Shown here: positions 54,251 to 64,000 of the stretch, one piece after another | Numbering within the stretch: position 1 is the first letter of the stretch | How the letters are laid out: each line of letters starts with the position of its first letter | From: Cryptomeria japonica | Lineage: Eukaryota; Streptophyta; Pinopsida; Cupressales; Cupressaceae | DNA length: 64,000 nt | Reading direction: 5' to 3' | Assembly: GCF_030272615.1 (NCBI RefSeq) | Contig: NC_081410.1 | Coordinates: forward strand, 566,327,152 to 566,391,151 | Translations under genes and position numbers: made by a program | The notes under the pieces: model-generated | Databases searched by the model: none | Told to the model about the DNA's origin: nothing | The model's input: only the letters and a program-made list of their open reading frames with translations

Positions 54251-55961
54251 ATTTATACAAACAAAATAAAGTATAGGTAAGCTTTCTAGCCCCATTCTAT
54301 AATAGTTGTGTATGTATTCATCTCTCATAATCAGAGAAACATGGAACCCACTATACCCTTAATCATACCCAGCCAATATTGTAAGATAGATATTTGAGAG
54401 ATATATATGTAAAAGGGACCATATATAAGAAAGTATAACTTGGAATAATATAAATATTTTAAAATAGCCTCCAAGCCTACATATTACTAATTTTATGTCC
54501 TTCGGCACTAAAATATGTATAGAATAAACCTAAAATTAATTTTTATGTCATATAGGGATTCACCATACCATGAATATATATGTAATATTGAATAAATAAA
54601 TAATTTAAAATAGTTACCCAATAAGGTAGATAAAAGGGGAAAAAAGAACAAAAAAATAAAATAAAATATGTAAACTTGTATGTTCTACATTAAGGTCAAA
54701 TATACCATCAAAATACTTAAAATTTTCCTCATAGGATTTCAAAACATAAATTATTTCAATTTCTTATGCAATGGAGACAATACATGTACCTAAATAAAAA
54801 ATAATGTGAGCTAAAGCAATACAACAAAATTATAAATATGCTAGACATAGTATTGAAGATAAAATTACCATTGTTAAAAATTGAGGTCCTAATTATAGGC
54901 ATAGAATATCTTACACCACATTATTGTACTAAAGGAAGGAACATAATGGTAAATTTGACACTTTAAGGGATAAAGTGATAAGATTCAACCTTCATTATTC
55001 AACAAAAGTGGTGTGACTCTTCATATACCACTTCCCTATAAATTTTAGGTGCCAAAGAAAATTCTATAAATAAGATGAAACACAACCCCATATAGATCAC
55101 CTACCCAACACCTCATTATATATAAGTGAATAAACCTATAGGATGAAGTTTGCATCAATTTTTAAATATTTTAATGAGTATATTATCTTTACATTGTCAC
55201 ACTTAGTAGAATACATTATAAAAACAATATATGCTAGTGGGTAACATAGGAACAAATGTTGGTTCACCTCCCTTCATGTTGTTTAAATGTTATATGTTCC
55301 AAATAATTTATGGGTAGAAGAAAATCATGTTGCATGAACTGTGATGAATATGGCAGTAATTTTAAATAAAAAAATTTATTTATGGCATCCACTTATGAAA
55401 AACCCAAAATGTGTTTAAGTAAATTAGGATTAACACATTTTTATTGCTCCAAAAGTCTAGATAAATTAGATAAGATACCCATGTGTCGCATCTTTGATGA
55501 ATACATTAACAAGAAAAGTCCTCATGTATATTTGTGATGTCAAGAAAACCATAATAATTCTACAAATAAAATAAATTCTTTCATCCTATGACACCTACCA
55601 CATGTGAGGGACCAAACTTACATTGGAATTGACTCTATATTAAAATTTTGTACATCATAGGTATACATTAATGATTGGAAGCAAAACTGGATTTCTCCAA
55701 TTATATTATATAATTCTTCTACATCCATTACCTTAAACTTGACAATTTTTATTTTCAATTACAATAATGAATCGACATAATTATTCTATCAAATTATTTT
55801 ATATATTCTATCATTACAATAATCTTGTATAAGTTATTTATTGAGTCAACAAATCTAATAAATAAAGTTAGATAGACTCCCAAATGTCTTTGGTAGGGAA
55901 TTCTAATATTTATGTCTAAAGCATAAGTAGCATATAGTAAATATAATCTTTAGTGGTACCA
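54251..55961. other. AT-rich interval without recognisable gene
   Basis: No domain, RNA or repeat family recognised. Confidence 0.5.
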
Positions 55962-56928
55962 GGGTAAAAGTACAAAGTTGTGTCACACTTTTATAAAGGG
56001 AATCGTCAATGCTAATTCAAATTTTTAAAGTAAATCAGTAGAAATTTAAATATACGTTTTGAATTTTGAAACGATGTAAACTAATAAAATTTATAATTCT
56101 TTTATCTATTTTATGTTTGTAATTTTAACAAAAATTTAAAAAATTATTTGAATGTAGTTTTTTATAAAGTAAACACTATAATTTAGTTGCTGGTAAAATG
56201 TTGAAATTGAAGTTACACAAGCCACCACACTTTAATTAGTAAGTTTTACTTTTTTTTCATCAAGTTTTTTCTGTATATTAATAGATTGAAACTTCAGTAC
56301 ATGGATATATTTTTTACTATTTTTTATAAATATATATTTTTCAATAAATTTGAAAAGTTAAGTGTTGAAATATAACTCTTTCCAATTACCACCATATTTT
56401 TTCTTAATTATTTATCCAAATTAGAAAAAAAATATATCATCTTGACATAGATTCCTTTCTCTATTGCATCATATTTTTTTTAAAAATTTAAATAAATTTT
56501 AGTATGTTTCCTTGACAAGATAATCAACCTTATATTTTAGTGCTGATGACCTACTTTCAATAAAAAAATATATAAAATATAAAAAACTAATTAAACTATT
56601 AAAAGATATATATTTTGGAAAATTCACTTATAGATCTATAAAAGGGTATTTTTACATTTCAAAAAAAATATTATTTATAAGAATAGGAGTTGTTGAAACA
56701 TCGATTTTTTTTTATTTGTTATTTTTTTTAGCAATTAGATTCAAATTGGTATAAAATATACATTTAGTAGACCCTTCCAATTGTAAAAGTTGTGGTCCAT
56801 ATATCTTATCTATAATGAATCTATATAGACCATATGTTTGAATAAAATTAATTTTTAGTTAGAATTACTTAAATAAACTTGAACTAATAAGCTAGGTTGA
56901 AATGTGACACGGTTTTGTGCTTTTACCC
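55962..56928. mobile_element. non-autonomous DNA transposon with terminal inverted repeats
   Basis: The left end (55962-55987, starting GGGTAAAAGTACAAAG) and the reverse complement of the right end (56903-56928, GGGTAAAAGCACAAAA) match at 22 of 26 bases. Weaker similarity continues inward (GCTTATTAGTTCAA against GCTAATTCAAA). The 967-bp interior is AT-rich with no gene. No flanking target duplication is evident, so the superfamily is open and the true ends may lie a few bases outward. Confidence 0.7.
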
Positions 56929-57965
56929 GCCATAATATTTCCTAAAACCTTTCCCTTTTGAAGGTAGTTGAAAATCCTTATAGGGTGCTAGGAAGTTTGA
57001 AGAAAATAAAACTTAAATTGGTTTTATACCCTTTTATTGTAAATTCCCACCATATGTGATGCAAAATAGCCTATGTGGCTTGAGCTTAATTATTAATTAT
57101 GGACAAATAAAATAGTATTACACCATCCTCTTTTGTATATGTAAAAAATATTTAAAAATTGACATGGGCCCATGATAACTTCAGATTTCAAAATATTAAA
57201 ATCAAGTTTTATAATCTAATTTATAAATTACCCATACTTTTACCATGAGCATCTTGTTTCTCAAATAGAATTTAGGCTCTCAAATGATATATCATGTTTC
57301 TAGTGACTAGTAATATACCTTTCCAAGTGAACACATGTGAATATAAAATTAAACTCATACAACAAAAAAACAATTATATTTTATATACGAACTTATGTCT
57401 AGGATGGACATAAAAAAGAACAACAATATTATGCATGACATATAGGAAACGACACGTAAACAAAGAAATATAACTAGACTATCTAAACAGGAATAATATT
57501 TTTAGAAGGGACAAAAAAAATATAACAATGGATAATAAAAAACACCTAAAACAATGCAAAATGACAAGTGTGTTTGCCAAAAATTTACTTGTAGTGATAA
57601 AATTTTGCCTGGAGTTGCAATTCTACATCTGTCCACTAGACACGTAGCCTACCAGATGTTGCGACATATTGATTTCAATCATTTCAAGTTATCTAGGAAT
57701 AAATTAAATAGAATAAGCACTTGATTGATATAAGTTGATAGTAGATACTACAAATAAAATTAACATAAAGATTTTACTTTATATTTAAAAATAAATATAA
57801 AATGTAAATTAAAAGGTATGGATTCAATGTTTTTGATTGAAGACTAACACGTGGTAAGCTCGATGTTCTTATTCATTGGTTCTAATAGCTTTCCAAAGGC
57901 ATAGTGGTGATATACAAAATTAATGGAAATAAGTCACACCAAAACCAATGATGAACTAATCAGAA
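56929..57965. other. AT-rich interval without recognisable gene
   Basis: No domain, RNA or repeat family recognised. Confidence 0.5.
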
Positions 57966-58035
57966 AGGATCTAGTAGCTTAGTTGGTAAAGCACTCTAGT
58001 GGCAAATAGAATGTCCTACTTTCAATTCCTACCTT
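57966..58035 (+). repeat. tRNA-like unit 1
   Basis: TAGTAGCTTAGTTGGTAAAG resembles a tRNA D-arm/box A, and TACTTTCAATTCCTACC at the right distance resembles the T-arm/box B. The arms are too imperfect for a functional tRNA, so it reads as a tRNA-derived (SINE-like) repeat. Confidence 0.6.
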
Positions 58036-58160
58036 GTCTATATATGCCATATCTCAACATATGGTATCAAAGCTAGACTACAAGCCTTAAACACCTATAA
58101 TGTTTCTTAAGGAGGTGCTTGAAGTAAGCCACTTCCAAATTGATAATTGCTTGTCTATAA

Positions 58161-58233
58161 AGGGACCAATAGTCTAGTTGGTGGAGAACTCTAATAGAAA
58201 AAGGAAGGTCCTAGGTTTGAGTGCTAGTTAGCC
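58161..58233 (+). repeat. tRNA-like unit 2
   Basis: ATAGTCTAGTTGGTGGAG (box A-like) and GGTCCTAGGTTTGAGTGCTA (box B-like) keep the spacing of unit 1. The shared GGAAGGTCCTAG core links it to units 3 and 4. Confidence 0.6.
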
Positions 58234-58310
58234 AAAAAGGTGGAACAACTTTGTTTGCAGAGTATTCTATTAGAAAATGGAAGGTCTTTGGTTCAAATCC
58301 TAGCTAATCC
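58234..58310 (+). repeat. tRNA-like unit 3
   Basis: Directly abuts unit 2. The box B-like GGTTCAAATCCTAGC is nearly canonical, while the box A region (AACAACTTTGTTTGCAGAG) is worn. Confidence 0.55.
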
Positions 58311-58326
58311 ATATGATCTATCCAAC

Positions 58327-58394
58327 TAGGATCTAATCTAGGACCTTCCATTTATTGCTAGAGTGCTCTAGCCAATTGAGCTACTAGCCCTTTT
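58327..58394 (-). repeat. tRNA-like unit 4 (inverted)
   Basis: On the minus strand: GGGCTAGTAGCTCAATTGG (good box A), AGAGCACTCTAGCAATAAAT, then GGAAGGTCCTAGATT. It is inverted relative to units 1-3 and 17 bp from unit 3. Confidence 0.65.
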
Positions 58395-58540
58395 GTAGCC
58401 ATTCTATTATTAATATCAGAGGATCTTATTTCCAAAACCCCCTTTAAGCCACACTATAAGCGCATGGGGTTTCTAGCCTAATTCTAATACTATATGTTGA
58501 GCTATAATTCATATACATGTGCTCAGAAATGAATATAGCA

Positions 58541-58592
58541 CCTTACAATTGTTATTAGTGTTTTAATAACTGAGCTATTGGACAATCCACCA
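58541..58592 (-). repeat. tRNA-like unit 5 (inverted, partial)
   Basis: Minus strand CCAATAGCTCAGTTATTAAA resembles the box A half of unit 4. The box B half is not recognisable. Confidence 0.4.
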
Positions 58593-58700
58593 TCAGTGTA
58601 AGTGTGGTTTATTTTCAACTCTCTTAAGAAACACTAGATGCTTGGGACCCTAACCTACTTTTGATATCACATTTCGAAATTCAAATTATATAAACAAACT

Positions 58701-58772
58701 AGAACTCAAACTTAAAATCTTCTATTTGTTATTAGAGGGTTCAACGAATTAAATTACTAAACCCCTTTGTGG
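58701..58772 (-). repeat. tRNA-like unit 6 (inverted, worn)
   Basis: Minus strand GGGGTTTAGTAATTTAATTC (worn box A), CCCTCTAATAACAAATAGAA, then TTAAGTTTGAGTTCTAGT (box B-like). Confidence 0.45.
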
Positions 58773-58982
58773 CCAACCCATCGTCTGTCAGGCCATGACT
58801 TATTTTCAACAAAAATGAATGATGTGTAAAATTACTAAACTCTCGATTGCTTATCGTCACGTTGTCAAACTTAACAGCTAGGAGGACATGGAATTCGTAT
58901 GCCACCCTAATTTGAAGTTTTACAGTGATTGTTATACTTCACGGGTCATTTACTTGGATTCATTATATCCTGTTTTCTTATA

Positions 58983-59900
58983 TTGCAGATTCTTCTTGTT
59001 ATTGATGTCACTTTAAAAGTACTTCGTACAAGATTCTCTGTACTTCACCTTTTCTATTCATGTCCAGATAGTTACCGAGTCAAACATTAATAGCCACTTT
59101 GTATCGTCTTGACTAGACCTTAATTGTTTTTAGTCTAGAAGCCTAAGAATTCGATATCATTGTGATCAACATAATTTAATCAAAGAAAATGGTAGAAAAT
59201 GGTAGACTATCCTTGCACTCACCATCCATTTGCCATTCAACAATACTTTTATCATCCATTTGATGTAGATCGATTCGAGGGAGCTTGGAACTGCTTCTGA
59301 ATTTCAAAGGCATTTTTGTCGATCACATGCAGTAAATGGTGTGCACAGAAGAGCACGTGGAATTGACAAGTGTGTATATGGAAGAGTACGTGGAAACTGA
59401 TCGTCGACAAACAAACAGAATTAATGTTTAGTCAAAACTATGGCTATAAATTTTTGACTTGGGCAACTATTAGCAACATGGAGAAAGGGCAATCTGCAAT
59501 AAAAGAAAACAGAATATAATAAATGTAACAGTGCATGTTTGTCGTGGGCTTCCTTGCAGATTATTCTTATTATTGATGTCACTTGAAAAGTATTTTGTAC
59601 AAGAGTCAAACATTTATAGCCGCTTTGTATAGTTTTGACTCAAATAAAGATGTCTCCTACAATTGTAATCAACCTAATTCAAATAAAGAAAATGGCAGAC
59701 TATCCATGCAACTCCAATGCATCAAAAAGATTCGCTACCAAACATTTAAACATCCATTTTAATGTAGTTTACTTTCCCATTTGATGTAGATCGATTCCAG
59801 GGAGCTTCTTAATTTTGAAGGCATCTCTATCGATCACATGTTGTAAGTTGTCACTTGTGTGCAAATGGAAGAGTACGTGGAAACGGATCATTTTGCATTG
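58983..59900. repeat. tandem duplication, two ~0.35-0.42 kb units
   Basis: Unit A (58983-59402) and unit B (59553-59890) share TTGCAGATT, TATTGATGTCACTT, GAGTCAAACATT, CATTTGATGTAGATCGATTC and GAAGAGTACGTGGAAAC in the same order, with indels. No coding capacity is visible. Confidence 0.8.
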
Positions 59901-62776
59901 TTTTTCCTGACTGGGATGTCTTTTGAAGGGCTCTCCCGTGGCTCTCCCTAAGCTATTCTCTATTTGATCCTACAAAAGTCTTTTATTCACCTCCATGTTG
60001 ATATTCAAGATCACTTCATTATTCCGTTTGCCAATAACCCGTTTGTTGGTAAGTTAATTCCACCTCATAGCACGTTTGTTAATGCACTTAATATAATTTA
60101 AATTCAATTCATTTTAGTTCCATTATTTGTTAATCTATTTAATATGATTTGAATTCAATTCAGCAGGTAACACCCATCATTTTGGTTGGGAAGGAATAAT
60201 TTGCCTCTAATGAATTGGTAGATCTTTCGCAAATTTAGTTCAAAGTTTCAATATAACAAATTTTAAATTATTAAGGAGTATGTTTTCAAAGATGTCTTAA
60301 TATGAGCTCAAATTTTTTATTAGGTTGTATTTTATAGAATATTTTTCTATGTTTCAAACGAATCAGCTTTGAGTTGGTATCTTGGTTTACCTATTATGTT
60401 TGTAATGTAATTTTTTTTTTTGAACTAGTGGTTAATTTATTGTTTTTCCTATCTTGTTGGGATTTTTAGTAATCAAATACACTCTTGGGGTACAAATACA
60501 TATTATTTTGGGAATTGTTAAGATTAGGGGTCTTGTAGTGGTGTTGTCACACAAAAAATTAAGTCCATAATTTAAATAGTGATTACACTTAGTCAAGTAA
60601 TTTGGTGATTCCCAAATAATGGAGATGTGAATAAGGTAAATACTTCCTACCTATAAATATGATATTATTTATATTTTGTTGCACACTATGAGCATGTTAC
60701 TCTAAACAATTATGTTTTGTTGAAGATTATTAAAACATTCTTTATTGAGGTAAGGTGTGGCATTAGTTTGGTATTAGAGCATATTAAGATATAAGGGATG
60801 GAGACATTGTGAGAAGAATTTTACTCCTCTTTAGATATATCTGATGATACATTTATGATTTTTAATTTCTTGCATATTGAGCATGTGTTAAGCTTGACTA
60901 ATGTAGATCTTCCAATTTCATCATCCCTCTTGTTGATTCTTGATTTATACATACCTTGCCAGTATGTGGCTAATAATACTATGCACATGTATAATGAGAA
61001 AAGTTATCTACCTTGCCCCTACAAAGCTAGTAATATTTTCCATATAAAATAGAACAATTGTATGTCTCAATACTATGCAATATACCATCAAATGAAATAC
61101 ATTCAAACTAATAGCTCAATGAAGATAGATCCCTAATTATAGGTTACAAATGCACAGAAGATCCTCTATAAACTACTAATTTAGGATTTGTTTGTCTTAA
61201 TAATTTGAGATTGGTCATGTGGAGCAAATATTGGTTCCTCTAATTAGGATACAAAATCATAAATAGAAGGAAAGAAAATAATGAAATTAAACACAACAAT
61301 TCATTGATCCATGAAATTTACTATCAAATTACAATTATCATACATATAGCATACTTAGTTATGAAAAACAAGATTGTATTATTTCATATGAATCCAATGG
61401 ATGATTATTACAATAATTATAATATTTTAAAATTTGATTACATTTTCAAATCATCAATATAACCATGTTAGCAAATGTGACAAGAGAAAACAATTAGAAT
61501 AAAGAATAGTTTGGAGGCATTCTTTTCATAATACCTATAGTGTGTTCTTCTAGAACTAGACATGGCATGGTTGAAATCCTAAATAAAATATACAGTTTGT
61601 GTAGCCTCTAGATTCTACTAGAACAACCAGCCTATCTTTTAAAATGATCCAAAAAAGGCTTTTAACAACTTTCTAGGTGTGAAACACTAACCTATTCCAT
61701 TGTAGCAATACCAAATTTGCAATCATAGATGAATGATTCCCAAAATGAGAACCTTAAATTAAAATATGGGCTAGGCATTGATCTCAAGTTGCTTGGAAAC
61801 CTCCAGGATTCATGGTGGTTATTAGAAATAAAAATTTGGTGCTTAACTTTCACACGTACACCAGTTTTCAAAATTTCATCTTTTCATTCCTAGTGTTAGT
61901 AAGGGCCCAAGGCCTAGGACAAAACTATCTAGTAAGAAGAAAAAGTGAGAGAAGGTGAGAATCTAGAATAATTGAGGTGTCCCCAAGTCCCAAGTGGAAC
62001 CTGGGAGTGAGCACCTAGATGAAAACTTGTAGTAGTATATATCAAGAGTGGAAGAAAACTTGGAACTAAAATCTTGATGTCACAAGTTTTTTATGGTTAA
62101 CTAACTTTTAGGGAAAAATCATGGGTCAAGAGCTAGGAGAAAGTGAGGAATTGGAACTAAAACCTTGTGGTTTTAACCTTAAATTCCCACCCAAATTTTT
62201 TCTTCTACAAAGAACATAAGAGAAATGAGACAAGAGGACCTAGAATCTTTAGTTCCATGTTCCTGTTGAGGTTTGGATCCAGCAAGACACCAATAAAAGA
62301 TAAACATCCATAGTTCTTGAAAAAATAGCCAAAACCTCCAAAACAACCATGTATGTAGGCTAATAGAAACAACATTGAGCCACATAGGAGCCAAATATAG
62401 AGATTACCAAAAACTTGTCAACTACTCACAAGGTCATGAGAACCTTATCAATAGCCAACAAGGGTTTTCAAACAACACCAAACCATCTAGAATTGGATAT
62501 TTGAATATGTCAATGTCGTCTTTGCTATGAATATCGTCTTCATTAATTTTTTTGTCGCAGAGTACATTACATTTTTATTGCAAATGCCATCAATAGTTGC
62601 AGAGAGTATGTGCAAGAGAAAATATATGTTTGTGGCCTTCTTATTCATTATATCTCCTCTACTTTTCATTTATTGTTCTTTTCTATCAACCAATCTTATA
62701 TTTCTAGATTAATAGATGGGTTTTTATTTGTTCCCATGAAAATAAGAGTATTGTCCATCATAGAAAGTTTGAACAA
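59901..62776. other. AT-rich interval without recognisable gene
   Basis: Short open frames only. A TGGTATTAGAGC at about 60770 resembles a primer-binding site, but no LTR pair surrounds it. Confidence 0.45.
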
Positions 62777-62845
62777 AATAGTAATAATTAATATTCAAAA
62801 TTCAGTAATAATTAATATTCAAAATTCAGTAATAATTAATATTTC
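62777..62845. repeat. 24-bp tandem repeat, about 2.9 copies
   Basis: GTAATAATTAATATTCAAAA followed by TTCA, repeated at exact 24-bp spacing. The third copy is truncated after AATATT. Confidence 0.95.
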
Positions 62846-64000
62846 TTTATAAGTTATGTGAAATATGGAACAATAGATTTAGAGGGCAATGCTTGAATGA
62901 ACATTCCTGTACCAGAGCTTTATCATTGGAATATAAGGGGAGTGGTTTGTTTCTACTGAGAAGAAGCTATTCTAATGAATGTTGTTTTGAGTTTCTATTT
63001 TCATTAACCCATGATTGTAGCTCATCAAACTAATTCAATAATTTTTTTTGATAAATAACTAGTTATACAGATTTATACCACATTTATTTTCTTGGTTATA
63101 TAATATTTTCATTAAAAAATCCTTTGAATGTTATAGGAGCATTTTTACTCTGTTTTCTTCGATTAGGGAGTGTTAGTCCTCACAATCAAATAGCAAACAA
63201 GTATCATAGTGGTAACTAAATGTAATATTTTAATTTTTAACATTAAAATGAAATTGTAATATTTTTTATATATGATTAATTATAACAAAAAGTAAATAAC
63301 CATATTATTGGGTGGCTAATAAGAATGTCCTTATTAATTGCGTTGAATTTTTTGAATATACACAAATCATATTAAGAGTTTAAAAAATAAGAAGATTATC
63401 ACATTAGTATAAAATCACTAGGTTCCATATAAAATTTACTAATTTTGAAGGGTATTTTGTGTTTATCAAGAATTTCTACAAAACCCTTTACAATTTATAT
63501 GACTTTATAGAAATAGAGAATGCATGTGATTATATATTCCTATTTAAAAATATTTAGATGAAATTGTAATAGCTCTTATATAAGCTTAATTATGATCTAT
63601 ACCAAAAAAAAAAAAAATTCTTAATATATACTAAATTTTTTATAAAATATATTAATAATAATTTCTAATAAAATAATTGAATCAAATAAATATTTCATTT
63701 TAATGAAATAAATTACAAAATCTATTAATAAAAACATGCCCTTAGTGTCCCTGCCATTGATCTTGATCTCTTATATAATATCCTTCTTGCCTAAGCATGG
63801 ATATATGTTATGGACGGTGTCCGATCTACCTTCTGTTGATGCAAGTTCCCTCATTCAGGCATAGAAGTAACCATTTCTAGTGATCCTCAACCTCTACAAT
63901 ATTGTAAAAAGAAGGAATGACACCATAAATGTGATTGTTGTCACATCACTAAAAGTGCCTTTGAAGTTGACAAGCCTACAAAATTTAAAATTACAAAAAT
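62846..64000. other. AT-rich interval without recognisable gene
   Basis: No domain, RNA or repeat family recognised up to the end of the window. Confidence 0.5.

Noticed and set aside
57966-58394. Functional tRNA genes
   Set aside because: Box A and box B are recognisable, but acceptor and anticodon stems do not pair well by eye. Called tRNA-derived repeats instead.
60770-60781. TGGTATTAGAGC as a primer-binding site
   Set aside because: It matches the usual site by eye, but there is no LTR pair or gag nearby, so a 12-base match alone is too weak.

Overview
This window looks like nuclear DNA of a seed plant with a large, repeat-filled genome. A conifer or other gymnosperm is my best guess, from the gene-poor, deeply nested retrotransposon landscape, the long decayed elements and the tRNA-like repeats. 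That is inference: no single sequence proves it. I see only one ordinary cellular gene, a pectin methylesterase on the minus strand at 39592-41441, and it carries one in-frame stop.

Layout. 1-1640 is an almost pure purine (GA) tract and 1600-1900 a degenerate short repeat. 2129-22115 is a Ty3/gypsy element of Tat-lineage character on the minus strand, with two 1,664-bp LTRs and a perfect 5-bp target duplication (GTACC). A second Ty3/gypsy element (10309-18108, duplication CATCC) sits inside its reverse transcriptase. Without the guest, the host element is about 12.2 kb. A related GA block follows at 22596-22850. 23747-23895 is a 29-bp array, 24850-26210 a truncated copia-type LTR plus leader, and 27620-34528 a copia-type LTR element with a gag-like gene and a very long unrecognised gene instead of pol. 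34595-37020 is the tail of a LINE-like element (RNase H) plus another unrecognised decayed gene. 37750-39080 is a tandem duplication. After the esterase come a gag-only copia-type element (43047-46420), a copia pol relic (46800-47460), an old Tat relic (about 48330-51480) split by a LINE tail (48932-50734), a minus-strand relic (52640-54250), an inverted-repeat DNA transposon (55962-56928), a cluster of tRNA-like units (57966-58772) and a second tandem duplication (58983-59900). The rest is AT-rich with nothing I can name.

How the parts may work together. The host gypsy element encodes RT, RNase H and integrase, but I find no gag domain and no protease in it. The guest encodes gag plus a protease-like domain, but no RT, RNase H or integrase. 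The two share near-identical primer-binding sites (15 of 18 bases), an identical 15-base polypurine tract, and a recurrent GC-rich hairpin module in their LTRs and, for the guest, in its leader. They may therefore be the two halves of one complementing (binary) retrotransposon system. The host element also carries, antisense to pol, a spliced plant-mobile-domain gene with two candidate introns. Nearly all its nonsense codons can be explained by C-to-T changes.

All coordinates and identities come from reading the sequence by eye. Domain calls rest on motif recognition, not on a search.
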